DNA from: Clostridiaceae bacterium
Lineage (GTDB): Bacteria; Bacillota; Clostridia; DSM-8532
Length of the DNA: 61,517 nt
NCBI GenBank assembly: GCA_012520615.1
Contig: JAAYNX010000028.1
Coordinates: forward strand, 1 to 61,517
Direction: 5' to 3'
Program-made: the position numbers and the translations under genes
Shown: piece after piece, positions 8,693 through 17,750 of the stretch
Position numbering within the stretch: the first letter of the stretch is position 1
Layout: each line of letters begins with the position of its first letter
The notes under the pieces: generated by a model
The model's database searches: none
What the model saw: the letters and a program-made list of their open reading frames with translations, nothing else
What the model was told of the DNA's origin: nothing

Positions 8693-9577
8693 TTAGTCTT
8701 CCAGAACCTTTAACTCTTCCAACACTTTATCTTCCAGATCGACTTTCTTTTCTGCATCTTTAACAACACGGATATCATTAACAGAGTATTCCGCTATATC
8801 GGTACTTTGATCAAGATCAAGCTTAACTTTTACCTTTCCCTTCAATAAACTAACCTGCACAATGGTTCCCTGCCCGTTTGGCGTCTGAACAATAGCATCA
8901 ATCTTAGGAGTCTTTTTAAGCAGGTATTCATAAGTATCCTGTTCGTATTTTAAACAGCACATCAGCCTTCCGCACGTGCCGGATATCTTGGTTGGGTTCA
9001 AAGACAAAGATTGTTCTTTTGCCATTTTAATTGAAACAGGATGGAATTCGGACAAATGGGTACTGCAGCACAATGATCTGCCGCAAGCACCAATTGCGCC
9101 TATCATCTTTGCCTCGTCCCTAACACCTATCTGGCGAAGTTCTATTCTGGTACGAAATACGGAAGCCAAATCCTTTACCAGTTCTCTAAAGTCAACGCGA
9201 CCATCGGCAGTAAAATAAAAAAGCACTTTATTATTATCAAAGGTATATTCTACATCTATGAGCTTCATATCAAGTTCATGCTTCTTAATCTTTTCAAGGC
9301 ATATACCAAAGGCTTCGACTTCTTTTTTCTTATTTTCTTCAACCTGCTTTAAATCTTCTTCATCGGCCTTTCTGATGACATTTTTTAAAGGTGCAACTAC
9401 TTCCTCATCGACAACTTCATGATTAGCCACAACCACTGAGCCGCATTCAACCCCTCTGGCTGTCTCAACAATGACCATATCACCTTTCTTAAGTTCCAAA
9501 TCACAAGGATCAAAATAATATATTTTACCTGCGGTTCTAAAACGAACTCCCACAACTTTTAGCATTTTTAGTATCAT
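8693..9577 (-). CDS. ricT: RicT (YaaT/PSP1 family) RNA-maturation and sporulation factor
   Basis: The 294 residues belong to the PSP1 C-terminal domain family. Visible signature: GVRFRTAGKIYYFDP near the start, the cysteine-rich GAIGACGRSLCCSTHLSEF and GTCGRLMCCLKYE segments, and the spacing of these four-plus cysteines at about residues 164-216. In Bacillus, RicT with RicA and RicF forms an Fe-S cluster-containing complex that helps RNase Y process transcripts and promotes sporulation and competence. The start has GGAG six bases upstream. It follows holB by 33 bases, as in Bacillus (holB-yaaT). RicA and RicF homologues are not in the window. Confidence 0.92.
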   Translation of the reverse strand: MILKMLKVVGVRFRTAGKIYYFDPCDLELKKGDMVIVETARGVECGSVVVANHEVVDEEVVAPLKNVIRKADEEDLKQVEENKKKEVEAFGICLEKIKKHELDMKLIDVEYTFDNNKVLFYFTADGRVDFRELVKDLASVFRTRIELRQIGVRDEAKMIGAIGACGRSLCCSTHLSEFHPVSIKMAKEQSLSLNPTKISGTCGRLMCCLKYEQDTYEYLLKKTPKIDAIVQTPNGQGTIVQVSLLKGKVKVKLDLDQSTDIAEYSVNDIRVVKDAEKKVDLEDKVLEELKVLED

Positions 9578-9610
9578 TCCTTTCTCCGGAATTATAACAT
9601 TATATATAAA

Positions 9611-10561
9611 CTATATTTCCAGTGTTAACATATCAACAGCAAGCTGATAGTTCATATTACGCTTCATATTGCTCCGCACCTTCTCTATCATCGAAATTTT
9701 ATCGGTGATATCAACGGTACTATGCTTGTTTGCGTACTTTAATATATTATCCTTTTTGTCTGCATTAATCAACCCATCCTCCAAAGAACAACTTAGTAAA
9801 AGTGTATCACGATATATCGATTCTAATATATCAATACAGGTATAAAAAGCGTTCTTATTCTTGGAAAGGTATTGATTAAAGTCAAGCTTAGAACTGGTAT
9901 CTTCATTGAATACAAAGTTGAGCGTCTTTTCCCTGTTCTCCTCAAAATTTTTATCTGCCAAAAGTTGTATCGCTTTACCGGGGATACCCCTGCTTAGATA
10001 AAGAAGATGCTCTTTACCATCGAAATTAATACCTTTTTTCTGTAAAAGCAGCTTCATCTCATTGATGGAACATGGCTTTAAATTAATGCGTACAATTCTG
10101 GATCTTATAGTTAATAGAAGAGCTTCATACTTATCTGTGGTAAGAATTATAGTTGCATAAGCCGGGGGCTCCTCCAATGTTTTTAAAAGGCAGTTCTGAG
10201 CCTGATTTGTCATTTTGTCTGCATCTTCTATAATATATACCTTACGCCCCTGAAGCGGTCGAACACTAATATCCTCTATAAGCTCTCTGATTTGTTTAAT
10301 AACTATATTACGGGTTTCGCTGCGTATAAGAAAAAAATTTGGGTTTATCATTTCATCAAAACTTTTGCATGCTCTGCAGTGCCCGCATGGAGGCTGAGCA
10401 ATACCTTTTTCTGTACAAAGTAAAGCCTTTGCGATGAAATGGGCAAGAGTTTTTTTGCCTATACCTGTTTCTCCCGTCAATACAAAAGCATGACTTAAGT
10501 TGTCATGCTTGATTCCGTTTCTGAATCCATCAACAATATCAGTCTGACCTATATAATCCAT
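9611..10561 (-). CDS. holB: DNA polymerase III delta' subunit (clamp loader)
   Basis: A 316-residue AAA+ protein. The Walker A is FVLTGETGIGKKTLAHFIAK (about residues 26-45), the zinc-binding group is spread over CTEKGIAQPPCGHCRAC (four Cys), and sensor/Walker B elements VYIIEDADKMTNQAQNCLLK and TLEEPPAYATIILTT follow. The delta' subunit is the stator of the clamp loader that places the beta clamp on DNA. The usual SRC arginine-finger motif appears as SRI (in LLTIRSRIVRI), so Cys is replaced. Good ribosome site GGAGG. Between yaaR (20-base gap) and ricT, the conserved Firmicute order. Confidence 0.93.
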   Translation of the reverse strand: MDYIGQTDIVDGFRNGIKHDNLSHAFVLTGETGIGKKTLAHFIAKALLCTEKGIAQPPCGHCRACKSFDEMINPNFFLIRSETRNIVIKQIRELIEDISVRPLQGRKVYIIEDADKMTNQAQNCLLKTLEEPPAYATIILTTDKYEALLLTIRSRIVRINLKPCSINEMKLLLQKKGINFDGKEHLLYLSRGIPGKAIQLLADKNFEENREKTLNFVFNEDTSSKLDFNQYLSKNKNAFYTCIDILESIYRDTLLLSCSLEDGLINADKKDNILKYANKHSTVDITDKISMIEKVRSNMKRNMNYQLAVDMLTLEI

Positions 10562-10581
10562 CTATTGCCTCCTATGTAGTG

Positions 10582-11043
10582 TTAAAGCACAAGATCCAGT
10601 ATTAACCCTCTTATATCTTCAATACGTCCCAATATGGCGAGGTTGTCCCGTTCAGAACTCAAAACATCTCTGGTAAGCTGCTCTAGTTTTTCATTGATTA
10701 TTTTAATGCTTGAAAACACTCTATGTCTTCCCCTTCTGTCTAAAAAACTATCCTTCGTAAAACGTGATGAGCTTCTTACCGCCTCATCCAGAAACTCCAT
10801 TACCAGCCTCTTATAAGCTTTTAATTCAGATACGTCAATATGCGATGACAAGTGTTTTCCTTGCTTTTCGATTTCTAGGGCTTTCTTTTTAAGCTCCTCA
10901 TCCTGGTTTTCCGAAAACTGACGATCCATATGAGAACTAAACTGGGTTCCGTTCATATCGTTGACTTTTTTAAAATCTCTGCCTTTTCGTTCGGGTATAT
11001 TCTGCGGCTTTCTTCCCGAACTTCCATCAATTTTCAAGGCCAT
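10582..11043 (-). CDS. yaaR: YaaR family (DUF327) protein
   Basis: A 153-residue soluble helical protein whose C-terminal 100 residues have the family pattern ELKAYKRLVMEFLDEAV, SFLDRRGRHRVFSSIKIINE and GRIEDIRGLILDLVL. The charged N-terminal 50 residues look disordered. No biochemical function is established for the family as far as I know. It sits between tmk and holB, its usual position, with GGAGGT before the ATG. In Bacillus the c-di-AMP-binding gene yaaQ/darA lies between tmk and yaaR; here the gap is only 17 bases and that gene is absent. Confidence 0.88.
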   Translation of the reverse strand: MALKIDGSSGRKPQNIPERKGRDFKKVNDMNGTQFSSHMDRQFSENQDEELKKKALEIEKQGKHLSSHIDVSELKAYKRLVMEFLDEAVRSSSRFTKDSFLDRRGRHRVFSSIKIINEKLEQLTRDVLSSERDNLAILGRIEDIRGLILDLVL

Positions 11044-11060
11044 AAGCTTATACCTCCGTT

Positions 11061-11738
11061 CTATTTTATTGCTTGCATGACAATAGAATAGATGTCCTTA
11101 TGGATGTCGGCTATGTTCCTAATCTTTTCGTCCTTAACACAGTAAACGTGATTCCAGTTATATACTTTTGCGATACCGCATGCGTTTTCATAAGATTCAA
11201 GTAAATATTCAAAATCGTTTTCATGAATATCTTTTTCATCTTGTCCCGTGATTTTATTCTTTCTGTCTTTCATAAGACTCATGGCATATTTCGGAGGCAT
11301 ATCCAAAAAAATAACACAATCCGGAACCGGTATTCCCAGTTTATTAAATTCTAAGTCCCACAACCACTCTAAAAATGCTTTTTTCTTCTCAGCATCTTTT
11401 TCTTTTGCTGCTTGATGTATCATATTTGACATAGTATAACGATCACTTATAACTATACCGCCGTCGTCATAAAAATCTTTCCATATGGTCTTAAATGATG
11501 CAAAGCGGTCAATAGCAAAAAACATTGATGAAGCATACGGATTAACATCCTCAGGTTTGTCGCCAAAATCTCCGTTAAGATACATCTTTACCAATGCTGA
11601 TGAATCACTGCTATAATTAGGGAACTCAACTTTTTTTACTTTAATATTTTCACTGACCAAACGTTCATACAGCATTTTTGTATGTGTAGCTTTTCCGCTA
11701 GAATCAACACCTTCTATAATAATTAGCTTACCTTTCAA
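11061..11738 (-). CDS. tmk: Thymidylate kinase (dTMP kinase)
   Basis: The start is TTG at 11738, preceded by GGGGGAG. The 225 residues show a P-loop LIIIEGVDSSGKATHTKML, the DR(Y/H) motif in GGIVISDRYTMSNMIHQAA, and FLDMPPKYAMSLMKDRKNK as the lid/phosphate contact. The P-loop has SSGKAT where the classical enzyme has GxGKST, as in the longer thymidylate kinases found in some Clostridia. The enzyme phosphorylates dTMP to dTDP for DNA synthesis. Gene context (YaaO-type decarboxylase upstream, yaaR-holB-ricT downstream) agrees with the Bacillus arrangement yaaO-tmk-yaaQ-yaaR-holB-yaaT. Confidence 0.9.
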   Translation of the reverse strand: MKGKLIIIEGVDSSGKATHTKMLYERLVSENIKVKKVEFPNYSSDSSALVKMYLNGDFGDKPEDVNPYASSMFFAIDRFASFKTIWKDFYDDGGIVISDRYTMSNMIHQAAKEKDAEKKKAFLEWLWDLEFNKLGIPVPDCVIFLDMPPKYAMSLMKDRKNKITGQDEKDIHENDFEYLLESYENACGIAKVYNWNHVYCVKDEKIRNIADIHKDIYSIVMQAIK

Positions 11739-11759
11739 AGTATCTCCCCCAAAATAAAT

Positions 11760-13187
11760 TCAATGTGCATTTAAAACTCTTATCTTTCGGTTATTGATTC
11801 CATGTACCTGGCAGTTCTTACTTAATAGAATATTTATGAAGTTTACAATTTCCCCTGTTATTATCTCCCCGGGGATAACCAATGGTATTCCCGGCGGATA
11901 TGGTGTAATATATACTCCGCTTACTTTTCCAATGGCTTTATCAATTGATATTTCTTCACCTTTATTTAACAAAGCCTGCCTTAGAGGTAGAATACGATCG
12001 GGTACATTGCATGGCCAAAGTGGTAATTCTAGTTCTGTTTTACCGCCACAAAATTCTTCTGAAATCAATTTTAGTGCCTCTAATAGTTTATCAAAATTAT
12101 CAGGGATATGAAAGGGGGTGGCAATTAATACGATATTATTAAAATCAGCCATTTCGGCTACAATATTAAATCGGGTCCTTAATATTCTTTCTGCCTCAAA
12201 CCCGCTTAATTTGGTAGATTCAAAACTCAAAACAATACGGGAAAAATCTGTCTCAAAGTTGCTGTAATCACAAGCAATTCTCTTAATACAAGTATATTTA
12301 TTAAGCATTATATTAAAATTAGTAATATTAAGCTTTAACTTTTCGTAAATCTCTTTACCCTTATTCTCCATTATATTGCGGGCTATGTCAATGGATGACA
12401 TTAAAAGATACGAAGGACTTGTGGTTTGAACCATAGATACTGTTTTCTCAACAATGTTTCTGTCTACCATGCTATTGTCACAACCGTGAAGGATAGCAGT
12501 TTGTGTTAAAGCGGGCAGGGTCTTATGCAGGCTTTGAACACAAAGGTCGGCACCCAGAGTTATTGCCGGTTCTGGGAAATCATCGTGAAAACGAAAATGA
12601 GCACCGTGGGCTTCATCTATCAAAAGGGGTATTTTATATAACTTTGATAGATTTGCTATGTCCTTTAATTGCGTGGCAGTTCCATAATATCCGGGTCTGG
12701 TTATTAAAATGGCTTGTGCATCAGGATTGGCTTTTAAAGCTCTTTCCAAACCTTCTGCTGTCACTCCGAGCGGTATTCCGGCTTTTTCATCAGTTTCGGG
12801 AAATGCAAAAACAGGCTCACCATCAATTTGAGCTAATGCATTTAAAGCAGAAACGTGGCAATCCCGACCAAGAATAAGCTTCCCTCCAGGTTTGACAGTT
12901 GCCTGAATCATAGCATGAATGCCTGAAGTAGAACCGTTTACCAAAAATAACGAATAGTCGGCTCCAAAACATGAAGCTGCCAAATCCTGCGCTTTCTTAA
13001 TAACTCCGTGAGGTTCATGCAGACAGTCCGAACCCGGAATTTCGGTAATATCGAAACCGCCTGCAATTTTCATTTCCTCTATAAGGCCGCTTCCCAAAAT
13101 ATGCCCCGGCATATGGAAAGGCAAAGGCTTCTTATCACGATATGCTTTTAGCATTTCATAAATTGGAATACTATTTTCAGGTTTCAT
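11760..13187 (-). CDS. Orn/Lys/Arg decarboxylase (YaaO/SpeA type), PLP-dependent
   Basis: A fold-type I PLP enzyme of about 475 residues with N-terminal KPLPFHMPGH, SLFLVNGSTSGIHAMIQA, LIDEAHGAHFRFH and the Schiff-base lysine in LCVQSLHKTLPALTQTA. The C-terminal part (GVYITPYPPGIPLVIPGE) is the small domain typical of the family. It decarboxylates arginine, lysine or ornithine to agmatine, cadaverine or putrescine; specificity is not visible. The ATG at 13187 lies one base after the potD stop; a TTG at 13199 would overlap it. Neither has a good ribosome site, which suggests translation coupled to potD. It is thus joined to the polyamine transporter operon on one side and to tmk on the other. 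Confidence 0.88.
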   Translation of the reverse strand: MKPENSIPIYEMLKAYRDKKPLPFHMPGHILGSGLIEEMKIAGGFDITEIPGSDCLHEPHGVIKKAQDLAASCFGADYSLFLVNGSTSGIHAMIQATVKPGGKLILGRDCHVSALNALAQIDGEPVFAFPETDEKAGIPLGVTAEGLERALKANPDAQAILITRPGYYGTATQLKDIANLSKLYKIPLLIDEAHGAHFRFHDDFPEPAITLGADLCVQSLHKTLPALTQTAILHGCDNSMVDRNIVEKTVSMVQTTSPSYLLMSSIDIARNIMENKGKEIYEKLKLNITNFNIMLNKYTCIKRIACDYSNFETDFSRIVLSFESTKLSGFEAERILRTRFNIVAEMADFNNIVLIATPFHIPDNFDKLLEALKLISEEFCGGKTELELPLWPCNVPDRILPLRQALLNKGEEISIDKAIGKVSGVYITPYPPGIPLVIPGEIITGEIVNFINILLSKNCQVHGINNRKIRVLNAH

Positions 13188-13188
13188 T

Positions 13189-14241
13189 TTAATCCACAAG
13201 AATCTGGGTTAAAATGTCGTTATATTTAGCCTTGTATTCACCCAAATCAACATATACATCGCTCTTCTCGATTATTTCTTCATCCGGCCAGTAGGCGGGC
13301 AGCTCAAATACCTCGGGGTATTCCTCACGCATTCTTTTTATAGCTTCTGTATTTGGGGAAGTGTAACCCATTGCCTCAGAATTTCTGAAAGCCACATCCG
13401 GGTCAAGCATGAAGTTTATAAACATCTCTGCTTCTTTTTTATACTTGCTGCTTGCAGGGATAACCATAGAATCATACCAGACATTTGTTCCTTCCTTGGG
13501 AACACCATAGGAAATATTTTCAAACCCTTCCCAATAAAGATCCATAGCGTCTCCTGAATAGGTTAACGCCATAGCGGCATCTCCATTAGCAATAAAATCT
13601 CTAATTTCATCGCCATAGTATCCATTTACAAGAGGCAATTGCTCCAGAAGAAGGGCTTTAGCCTCTGCAAGCTCATTATCGTTTGTACTGTTCATTGAGT
13701 AGCCTAACTTTTTAAGAGCTGCACCCAAACTATCACGAACATCTTTTTTCATAAGTATTTGCCCTTTATACTTAGGGTTCCAAAGAATATCCCAACTGTC
13801 TACAGGGTCGTCTACCATATCAGTGTTATACAATATTCCAATAGTTCCCCAGAAATAAGGAACAGAAAACTTATTCTCAGGATCATACTCGGGGTTTTTT
13901 AGTTTCTCATCAATATATTTAAAATTCGGTATATTGCTAAAATCTATTTCCAAAAGCATATCTCTCTTTATCATTTCAGAAATAGCATAATCAGATGGAA
14001 ACACCACATCAAAGCTACTTCCGCCAGCTTCCATTTTAGCAAGAAGTTCTTCATTAGTAGCATAGGTTTTATAATTAACTTTAATTCCGGTTTGTTTCTC
14101 AAACTCATCAATTAATGACTCGTCCATATATTCGCCCCAATTAAAGACATTAATTACAACACCTGAACCGCATCCAGCAAGAGGTACAACTGCGGTAAGA
14201 ATCAAAGTCAAAACCAGAAATAAAAGTACATGCTTTTTCAT
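13189..14241 (-). CDS. potD: Spermidine/putrescine ABC transporter substrate-binding lipoprotein
   Basis: A 350-residue lipoprotein: signal peptide KKHVLLFLVLTLILTAVVPL followed by AGCG with the acylated Cys at residue 24. The mature part begins VINVFNWGEYMDESLIDEFE, the standard PotD/PotF opening, and contains FDVVFPSDYAISEMIKRDML and a late SSKYKKEAEMFINFMLDPDV. It binds polyamines outside the cell for PotABC. Its ATG overlaps the potC stop by four bases (ATGA), and it ends one base before the decarboxylase start. Confidence 0.92.
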   Translation of the reverse strand: MKKHVLLFLVLTLILTAVVPLAGCGSGVVINVFNWGEYMDESLIDEFEKQTGIKVNYKTYATNEELLAKMEAGGSSFDVVFPSDYAISEMIKRDMLLEIDFSNIPNFKYIDEKLKNPEYDPENKFSVPYFWGTIGILYNTDMVDDPVDSWDILWNPKYKGQILMKKDVRDSLGAALKKLGYSMNSTNDNELAEAKALLLEQLPLVNGYYGDEIRDFIANGDAAMALTYSGDAMDLYWEGFENISYGVPKEGTNVWYDSMVIPASSKYKKEAEMFINFMLDPDVAFRNSEAMGYTSPNTEAIKRMREEYPEVFELPAYWPDEEIIEKSDVYVDLGEYKAKYNDILTQILVD

Positions 14242-15017
14242 ATTATTATATCTTCTCCTTTATCATTCTTCTTGTTTATTATTAGCATCAGAATAAGAAC
14301 AGTTAAAAACATTAATGTACTCAATGCATTAATCGTAGGCTTAACACCTCTTTTAGCCATAGAGTAAATAAGAATGGATAAATTTGTTGCTGATGTACCG
14401 GCGGTGAAAAAGCTTATGACAAAATCGTCTATTGATAGTGTAAAAGCTATTAAAGCGCCGCTTACAATACCCGGCATTATTTCGGGAATAATAACCTTTC
14501 TCATAGCATATGCAGGGGTTGCACCTAAGTCCAGTGCTGCTTCTGCGGTATGCTTGTTAAGCTGCCGTAGTTTCGGCAACACCGCCAAAATTACATAGGG
14601 TATGCTAAACACTATATGGGCTATAAGCATTGTAAGAAAGCCAAGTTCCATACGTATAGAGATAAATAGCGTCATGAGCGCAACGCCCGTTACAATATCC
14701 GGGTTTAAAACAGGAAGATTGTTCATATTTAGCACAACTGTACGCCCTATTTTAGTCATATTATTAATACCCAAAGCAGCGATAGTTCCCACAATAGTAG
14801 AAATCAAAGTGGAGAGCACAGCTATAAGTATTGTAAAGTATAGAGCTTCACGGATTTGTCTGTCTCTGAAAAGATCAATATACCAGTCCAAGGTAAAGCC
14901 GCCCCATTGACCCCGGGATTTTGATTTGTTAAAGGAGAAAACAATCAATACTATTATAGGCGCATAGAGAAAAAGGAAAATTATACTCATGTATACTCTT
15001 TTAATGGCCTTTTGCAT
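14238..15017 (-). CDS. potC: Spermidine/putrescine ABC transporter permease PotC
   Basis: A 259-residue inner-membrane permease with six predicted helices. The conserved EAA loop is TAEAALDLGATPAYAMRKVI (about residues 158-177), which contacts the ATPase; the segment SIDDFVISFFTAG is typical of PotC/PotI. The start forms TAATG with the potB stop (one-base overlap), and the gene runs into potD by four bases. Confidence 0.93.
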   Translation of the reverse strand: MQKAIKRVYMSIIFLFLYAPIIVLIVFSFNKSKSRGQWGGFTLDWYIDLFRDRQIREALYFTILIAVLSTLISTIVGTIAALGINNMTKIGRTVVLNMNNLPVLNPDIVTGVALMTLFISIRMELGFLTMLIAHIVFSIPYVILAVLPKLRQLNKHTAEAALDLGATPAYAMRKVIIPEIMPGIVSGALIAFTLSIDDFVISFFTAGTSATNLSILIYSMAKRGVKPTINALSTLMFLTVLILMLIINKKNDKGEDIII

Positions 15018-15862
15018 TAGATTTTCCTCCTTTCTTCCTCGGGGCTGCTGTCAATACGCGACATTACAGCCATCGATATTAAAATCATAATCATCAATAT
15101 TATAGACAGGGATGATCCAAAATGCCAATTACGAGAAGACAGGAATTGCTGCTCTATTAAGTCTCCTATAAGCGGAGTTTTCCCGCCTCCTAATAGCCCC
15201 GATATTACAAAGGTGCTCACTGCAGGCAAAAAAACCATAGTAATTCCCGATACGATTCCCGGTATGCTCAATGGCAGAATGACTCTCATAAAGGTTGTAA
15301 CACTGTTACCCCCAAGATCATTAGAAGCTTCTATAACATGTTTATCAATCTTGCTTAGCACTGTATAAATAGGTAAAACCATAAAGGGCAGAAAATTATA
15401 TACCATGCCAAGTAGAACAGCACCCTTACCCGGCATTATTTCAAGTTTAGGTAAGCCTATCCACAATAAGAATCTATTAACTAATCCATTGGGTGATAGA
15501 AGAGACATCCAGGCATATGTCCTAAGTAAAAAATTCATCCAGATTGGAACCAAAAAAAACATTAATAATAGGTTTCTATACTTAATATCAGTATTGGCAA
15601 TAATCATAGCCACCGGATAACCTATAATAAGACATATGAGGGTTGAGATTCCAGCCAGCAAAAAAGAATTGCCTATTACTTTTAGGTAAATGGGCTCAAG
15701 CACCCTATTATAGCTGTTTAGAGAGAACTTTAAATCTTTTATGTTATGAATATCGCCCTCTGTTAAGCTGTAAAAAAGAATCAAAAACAAAGGTACAACG
15801 ATGAAGATAGCCATCCATACAACGTAGGGATATGCTATTCTTCCTCTTCCTCTTCGCTGCAT
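15017..15862 (-). CDS. potB: Spermidine/putrescine ABC transporter permease PotB
   Basis: A 281-residue permease with about six helices, pairing with PotC to form the channel. The EAA-type loop is [20 protein letters not shown], and [19 protein letters not shown] is characteristic of PotB/PotH. The ATG at 15862 lies 28 bases inside the end of potA but is preceded by GGGGGG at the right distance, so the overlap is probably real and couples translation. Confidence 0.92.
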   Translation of the reverse strand: MQRRGRGRIAYPYVVWMAIFIVVPLFLILFYSLTEGDIHNIKDLKFSLNSYNRVLEPIYLKVIGNSFLLAGISTLICLIIGYPVAMIIANTDIKYRNLLLMFFLVPIWMNFLLRTYAWMSLLSPNGLVNRFLLWIGLPKLEIMPGKGAVLLGMVYNFLPFMVLPIYTVLSKIDKHVIEASNDLGGNSVTTFMRVILPLSIPGIVSGITMVFLPAVSTFVISGLLGGGKTPLIGDLIEQQFLSSRNWHFGSSLSIILMIMILISMAVMSRIDSSPEEERRKI

Positions 15863-16908
15863 AGCACGTCCCCCCTTTTCATTACTTGTATATCAGCCGG
15901 TTGTACATTCATACCTACAACGCTTCCTTCAGGGAACATCATAGTACGTTGAACCAGATATTCTCTTGTGTCAGATTCAATTATCATTTCGTAGTGAACG
16001 CCTTTAAACACAACCGATGTAACAGTTCCTTTAATCATTCCTTCATCGGGATTGACTACTATACGGATATCCTCGGGCCTAATAACTATATCCACAGGTT
16101 CGTTTGGTGCAAAGCCCTTATCAACACAATCCAGAAGAAGACCGTCAAATGCAACCTTAAAATCCTCAAGCATTGTTCCTTCTATAATATTGCTCTCGCC
16201 GATGAAATCAGCAACAAATCTATTTGTAGGCTCGTTATATATATCTTGTGGAGTTCCTATCTGTTGTATAACTCCTTTATTCATTACAACAATAGTATCC
16301 GACATGGTAAGGGCTTCTTCCTGGTCATGGGTTACATATATAAAAGTAATCCCTACGCTTCTTTGCATATCTAATAGCTCTATCTGCATCTCTTTTCTAA
16401 GCTTTAGGTCAAGTGCCCCCAGAGGCTCATCTAAAAGGAGAACCTTGGGTTCATTAACTAATGCTCTAGCTATTGCAACACGCTGTTGCTGGCCACCACT
16501 TAAAGAATCCACATAACGCTTATCAAAGCCCTCTAAGTCGACCATCTTAAGCATTCTTTTTACCCTTCTATCAATTTCACTTTTCGAGACTTTCTTTATA
16601 CGTAGACCGAAAGCCACGTTTTCGTAAACATTCATATGAGTAAATAGCGCATAGCGCTGAAAAACCGTATTTACATTTCTTTTATAGGCCGGAACATTAT
16701 TTAATAGTTTTCCCTCGAAAAGAATTTCTCCATCATCAGGGTCCTCAAACCCGCCTATCATTCGAAGGGTTGTTGTTTTGCCACATCCGCTGGGACCCAG
16801 CAGAGTAACAAATTCGTTCTCTTTAATTGTCAGATTGATGCTGTCGACAGCAGTCATTCCATTATAGCGTTTTGTAAGATTTTTAAGCTCAATTAAATTT
16901 TTGTTCAT
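15835..16908 (-). CDS. potA: Spermidine/putrescine ABC transporter ATP-binding protein
   Basis: A 357-residue ABC ATPase. Walker A is [20 protein letters not shown] (about residues 35-54), the signature is [20 protein letters not shown], Walker B is [20 protein letters not shown], and the switch His is in [10 protein letters not shown]. The C-terminal 110 residues form a TOBE domain as in PotA/MalK. It powers polyamine import through PotBC. The tail ends in a run of six glutamates encoded by the region where potB starts. First transporter gene after the regulator, with a 19-base gap. Confidence 0.95.
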   Translation of the reverse strand: MNKNLIELKNLTKRYNGMTAVDSINLTIKENEFVTLLGPSGCGKTTTLRMIGGFEDPDDGEILFEGKLLNNVPAYKRNVNTVFQRYALFTHMNVYENVAFGLRIKKVSKSEIDRRVKRMLKMVDLEGFDKRYVDSLSGGQQQRVAIARALVNEPKVLLLDEPLGALDLKLRKEMQIELLDMQRSVGITFIYVTHDQEEALTMSDTIVVMNKGVIQQIGTPQDIYNEPTNRFVADFIGESNIIEGTMLEDFKVAFDGLLLDCVDKGFAPNEPVDIVIRPEDIRIVVNPDEGMIKGTVTSVVFKGVHYEMIIESDTREYLVQRTMMFPEGSVVGMNVQPADIQVMKRGDVLCSEEEEEE

Positions 16909-16927
16909 TTCTTTCTTCCCCTAATAT

Positions 16928-17470
16928 TTAAAAGCTTGGTGGTGTAGATATCCATAATATCTTTGCAAGTGTTTTTCCTGTATTTCTCATTACATGGGGC
17001 TTATTGGGTTTAAACATAAAGCAATCGCCTTTTTTCAGCCTGAAACGTTCTTTTCCTAAATATAGGTACAAACTACCGCTAAGAACCATACCAAATTCCT
17101 CTCCTTGATGGGGTTGATCTTCCTCAAAGGAACAGTTTGGGCTAATCTCAACAATAATAGGCTCCATCAGACGTTTTTTTGCGTTAGGTACTATCCAATT
17201 TATTGCATAACTATGATCGGCTGCTTCTTTCACAAAATAGTTCGAATCTGTGAAGACAACCTGCTCATCAATAGCCTCTTCACCAAAGAATTTTTGAAGG
17301 CTTGAACCAAGGCATTCTAGAATATCCTCTAAAGTTGAAATTGAAGGTGATGTAAGATCTCTTTCAAGCTGTGAAATGTAGCCTTTGGTGAGCTCACAAC
17401 GGTCGGCAATTTCTTCTTGCGTCATACCGCTTTCCAATCTGAGTCTCTTAATTTTATTACCTATCTGCAT
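16928..17470 (-). CDS. XRE-family regulator with C-terminal cupin (PuuR-like)
   Basis: About 180 residues. The N-terminal helix-turn-helix is KIKRLRLESGMTQEEIADRC followed by LTKGYISQLERDL; the C-terminal cupin shows PHQGEEFGMVLSG and KKGDCFMFKPNKPHVMRN. This XRE-cupin layout is that of PuuR and other polyamine-sensing repressors, and the gene heads the potABCD-decarboxylase operon, so it is probably its autoregulator. The ATG at 17470 is preceded by AAGGGGGAT at ideal distance; a longer frame starting at 17503 has no such site. Two near-identical palindromes lie between promoter and start and are likely its operators. Confidence 0.9.
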   Translation of the reverse strand: MQIGNKIKRLRLESGMTQEEIADRCELTKGYISQLERDLTSPSISTLEDILECLGSSLQKFFGEEAIDEQVVFTDSNYFVKEAADHSYAINWIVPNAKKRLMEPIIVEISPNCSFEEDQPHQGEEFGMVLSGSLYLYLGKERFRLKKGDCFMFKPNKPHVMRNTGKTLAKILWISTPPSF

Positions 17471-17540
17471 GCAATCCCCCTTCAAACAATAAAAATACTT
17501 CACTGTAAGAACATGGTATCTTCTCTCTTAAAACAAAAAA

Positions 17541-17557
17541 GTTTAATAGAATTAAAC
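17541..17557. promoter_or_regulatory. Perfect palindrome, likely operator 1 of the XRE-cupin regulator
   Basis: GTTTAATAGAATTAAAC: two 7-base arms around a 3-base centre, no mismatch. It lies in the leader of the pot operon, about 70 bases before the regulator start, and its centre is 43 bases from that of the second palindrome (about four helical turns). Confidence 0.6.
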
Positions 17558-17583
17558 AAATAGATAGCCTTACATTACAAAAA

Positions 17584-17600
17584 GTTTAATTTTACTAAAC
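17584..17600. promoter_or_regulatory. Near-perfect palindrome, likely operator 2 of the XRE-cupin regulator
   Basis: GTTTAATTTTACTAAAC has the same outer arms as operator 1 with one mismatched pair. It begins a few bases downstream of the predicted transcription start, so a bound dimer would block initiation or early elongation. Confidence 0.6.
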
Positions 17601-17610
17601 AACATTAGAT

Positions 17611-17639
17611 ATTATTGCACTATTTATTTTAAATGTCAA
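17611..17639 (-). promoter_or_regulatory. Promoter of the polyamine operon
   Basis: Minus strand: consensus TTGACA (17639-17634), a 17-base spacer, and AATAAT (17616-17611), one base from consensus. Predicted start near 17604, immediately before operator 2. Confidence 0.7.
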
Positions 17640-17703
17640 TTATAAAATTATACTTTTTATTGTCATCTTTCTATGCTCTTTTGTTGCATAGAACCAACCT
17701 AAA

Positions 17704-17734
17704 GTAAAAAAAAATCAGCCATACAGCTGATTTT
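17704..17734 (-). terminator. Rho-independent terminator of lepB
   Basis: On the minus strand AAAATCAGC, a 6-base loop and GCTGATTTT form a perfect stem followed by a run of T. It starts 17 bases after the lepB stop. Confidence 0.85.
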
Positions 17735-17750
17735 AATATACACATTTATG

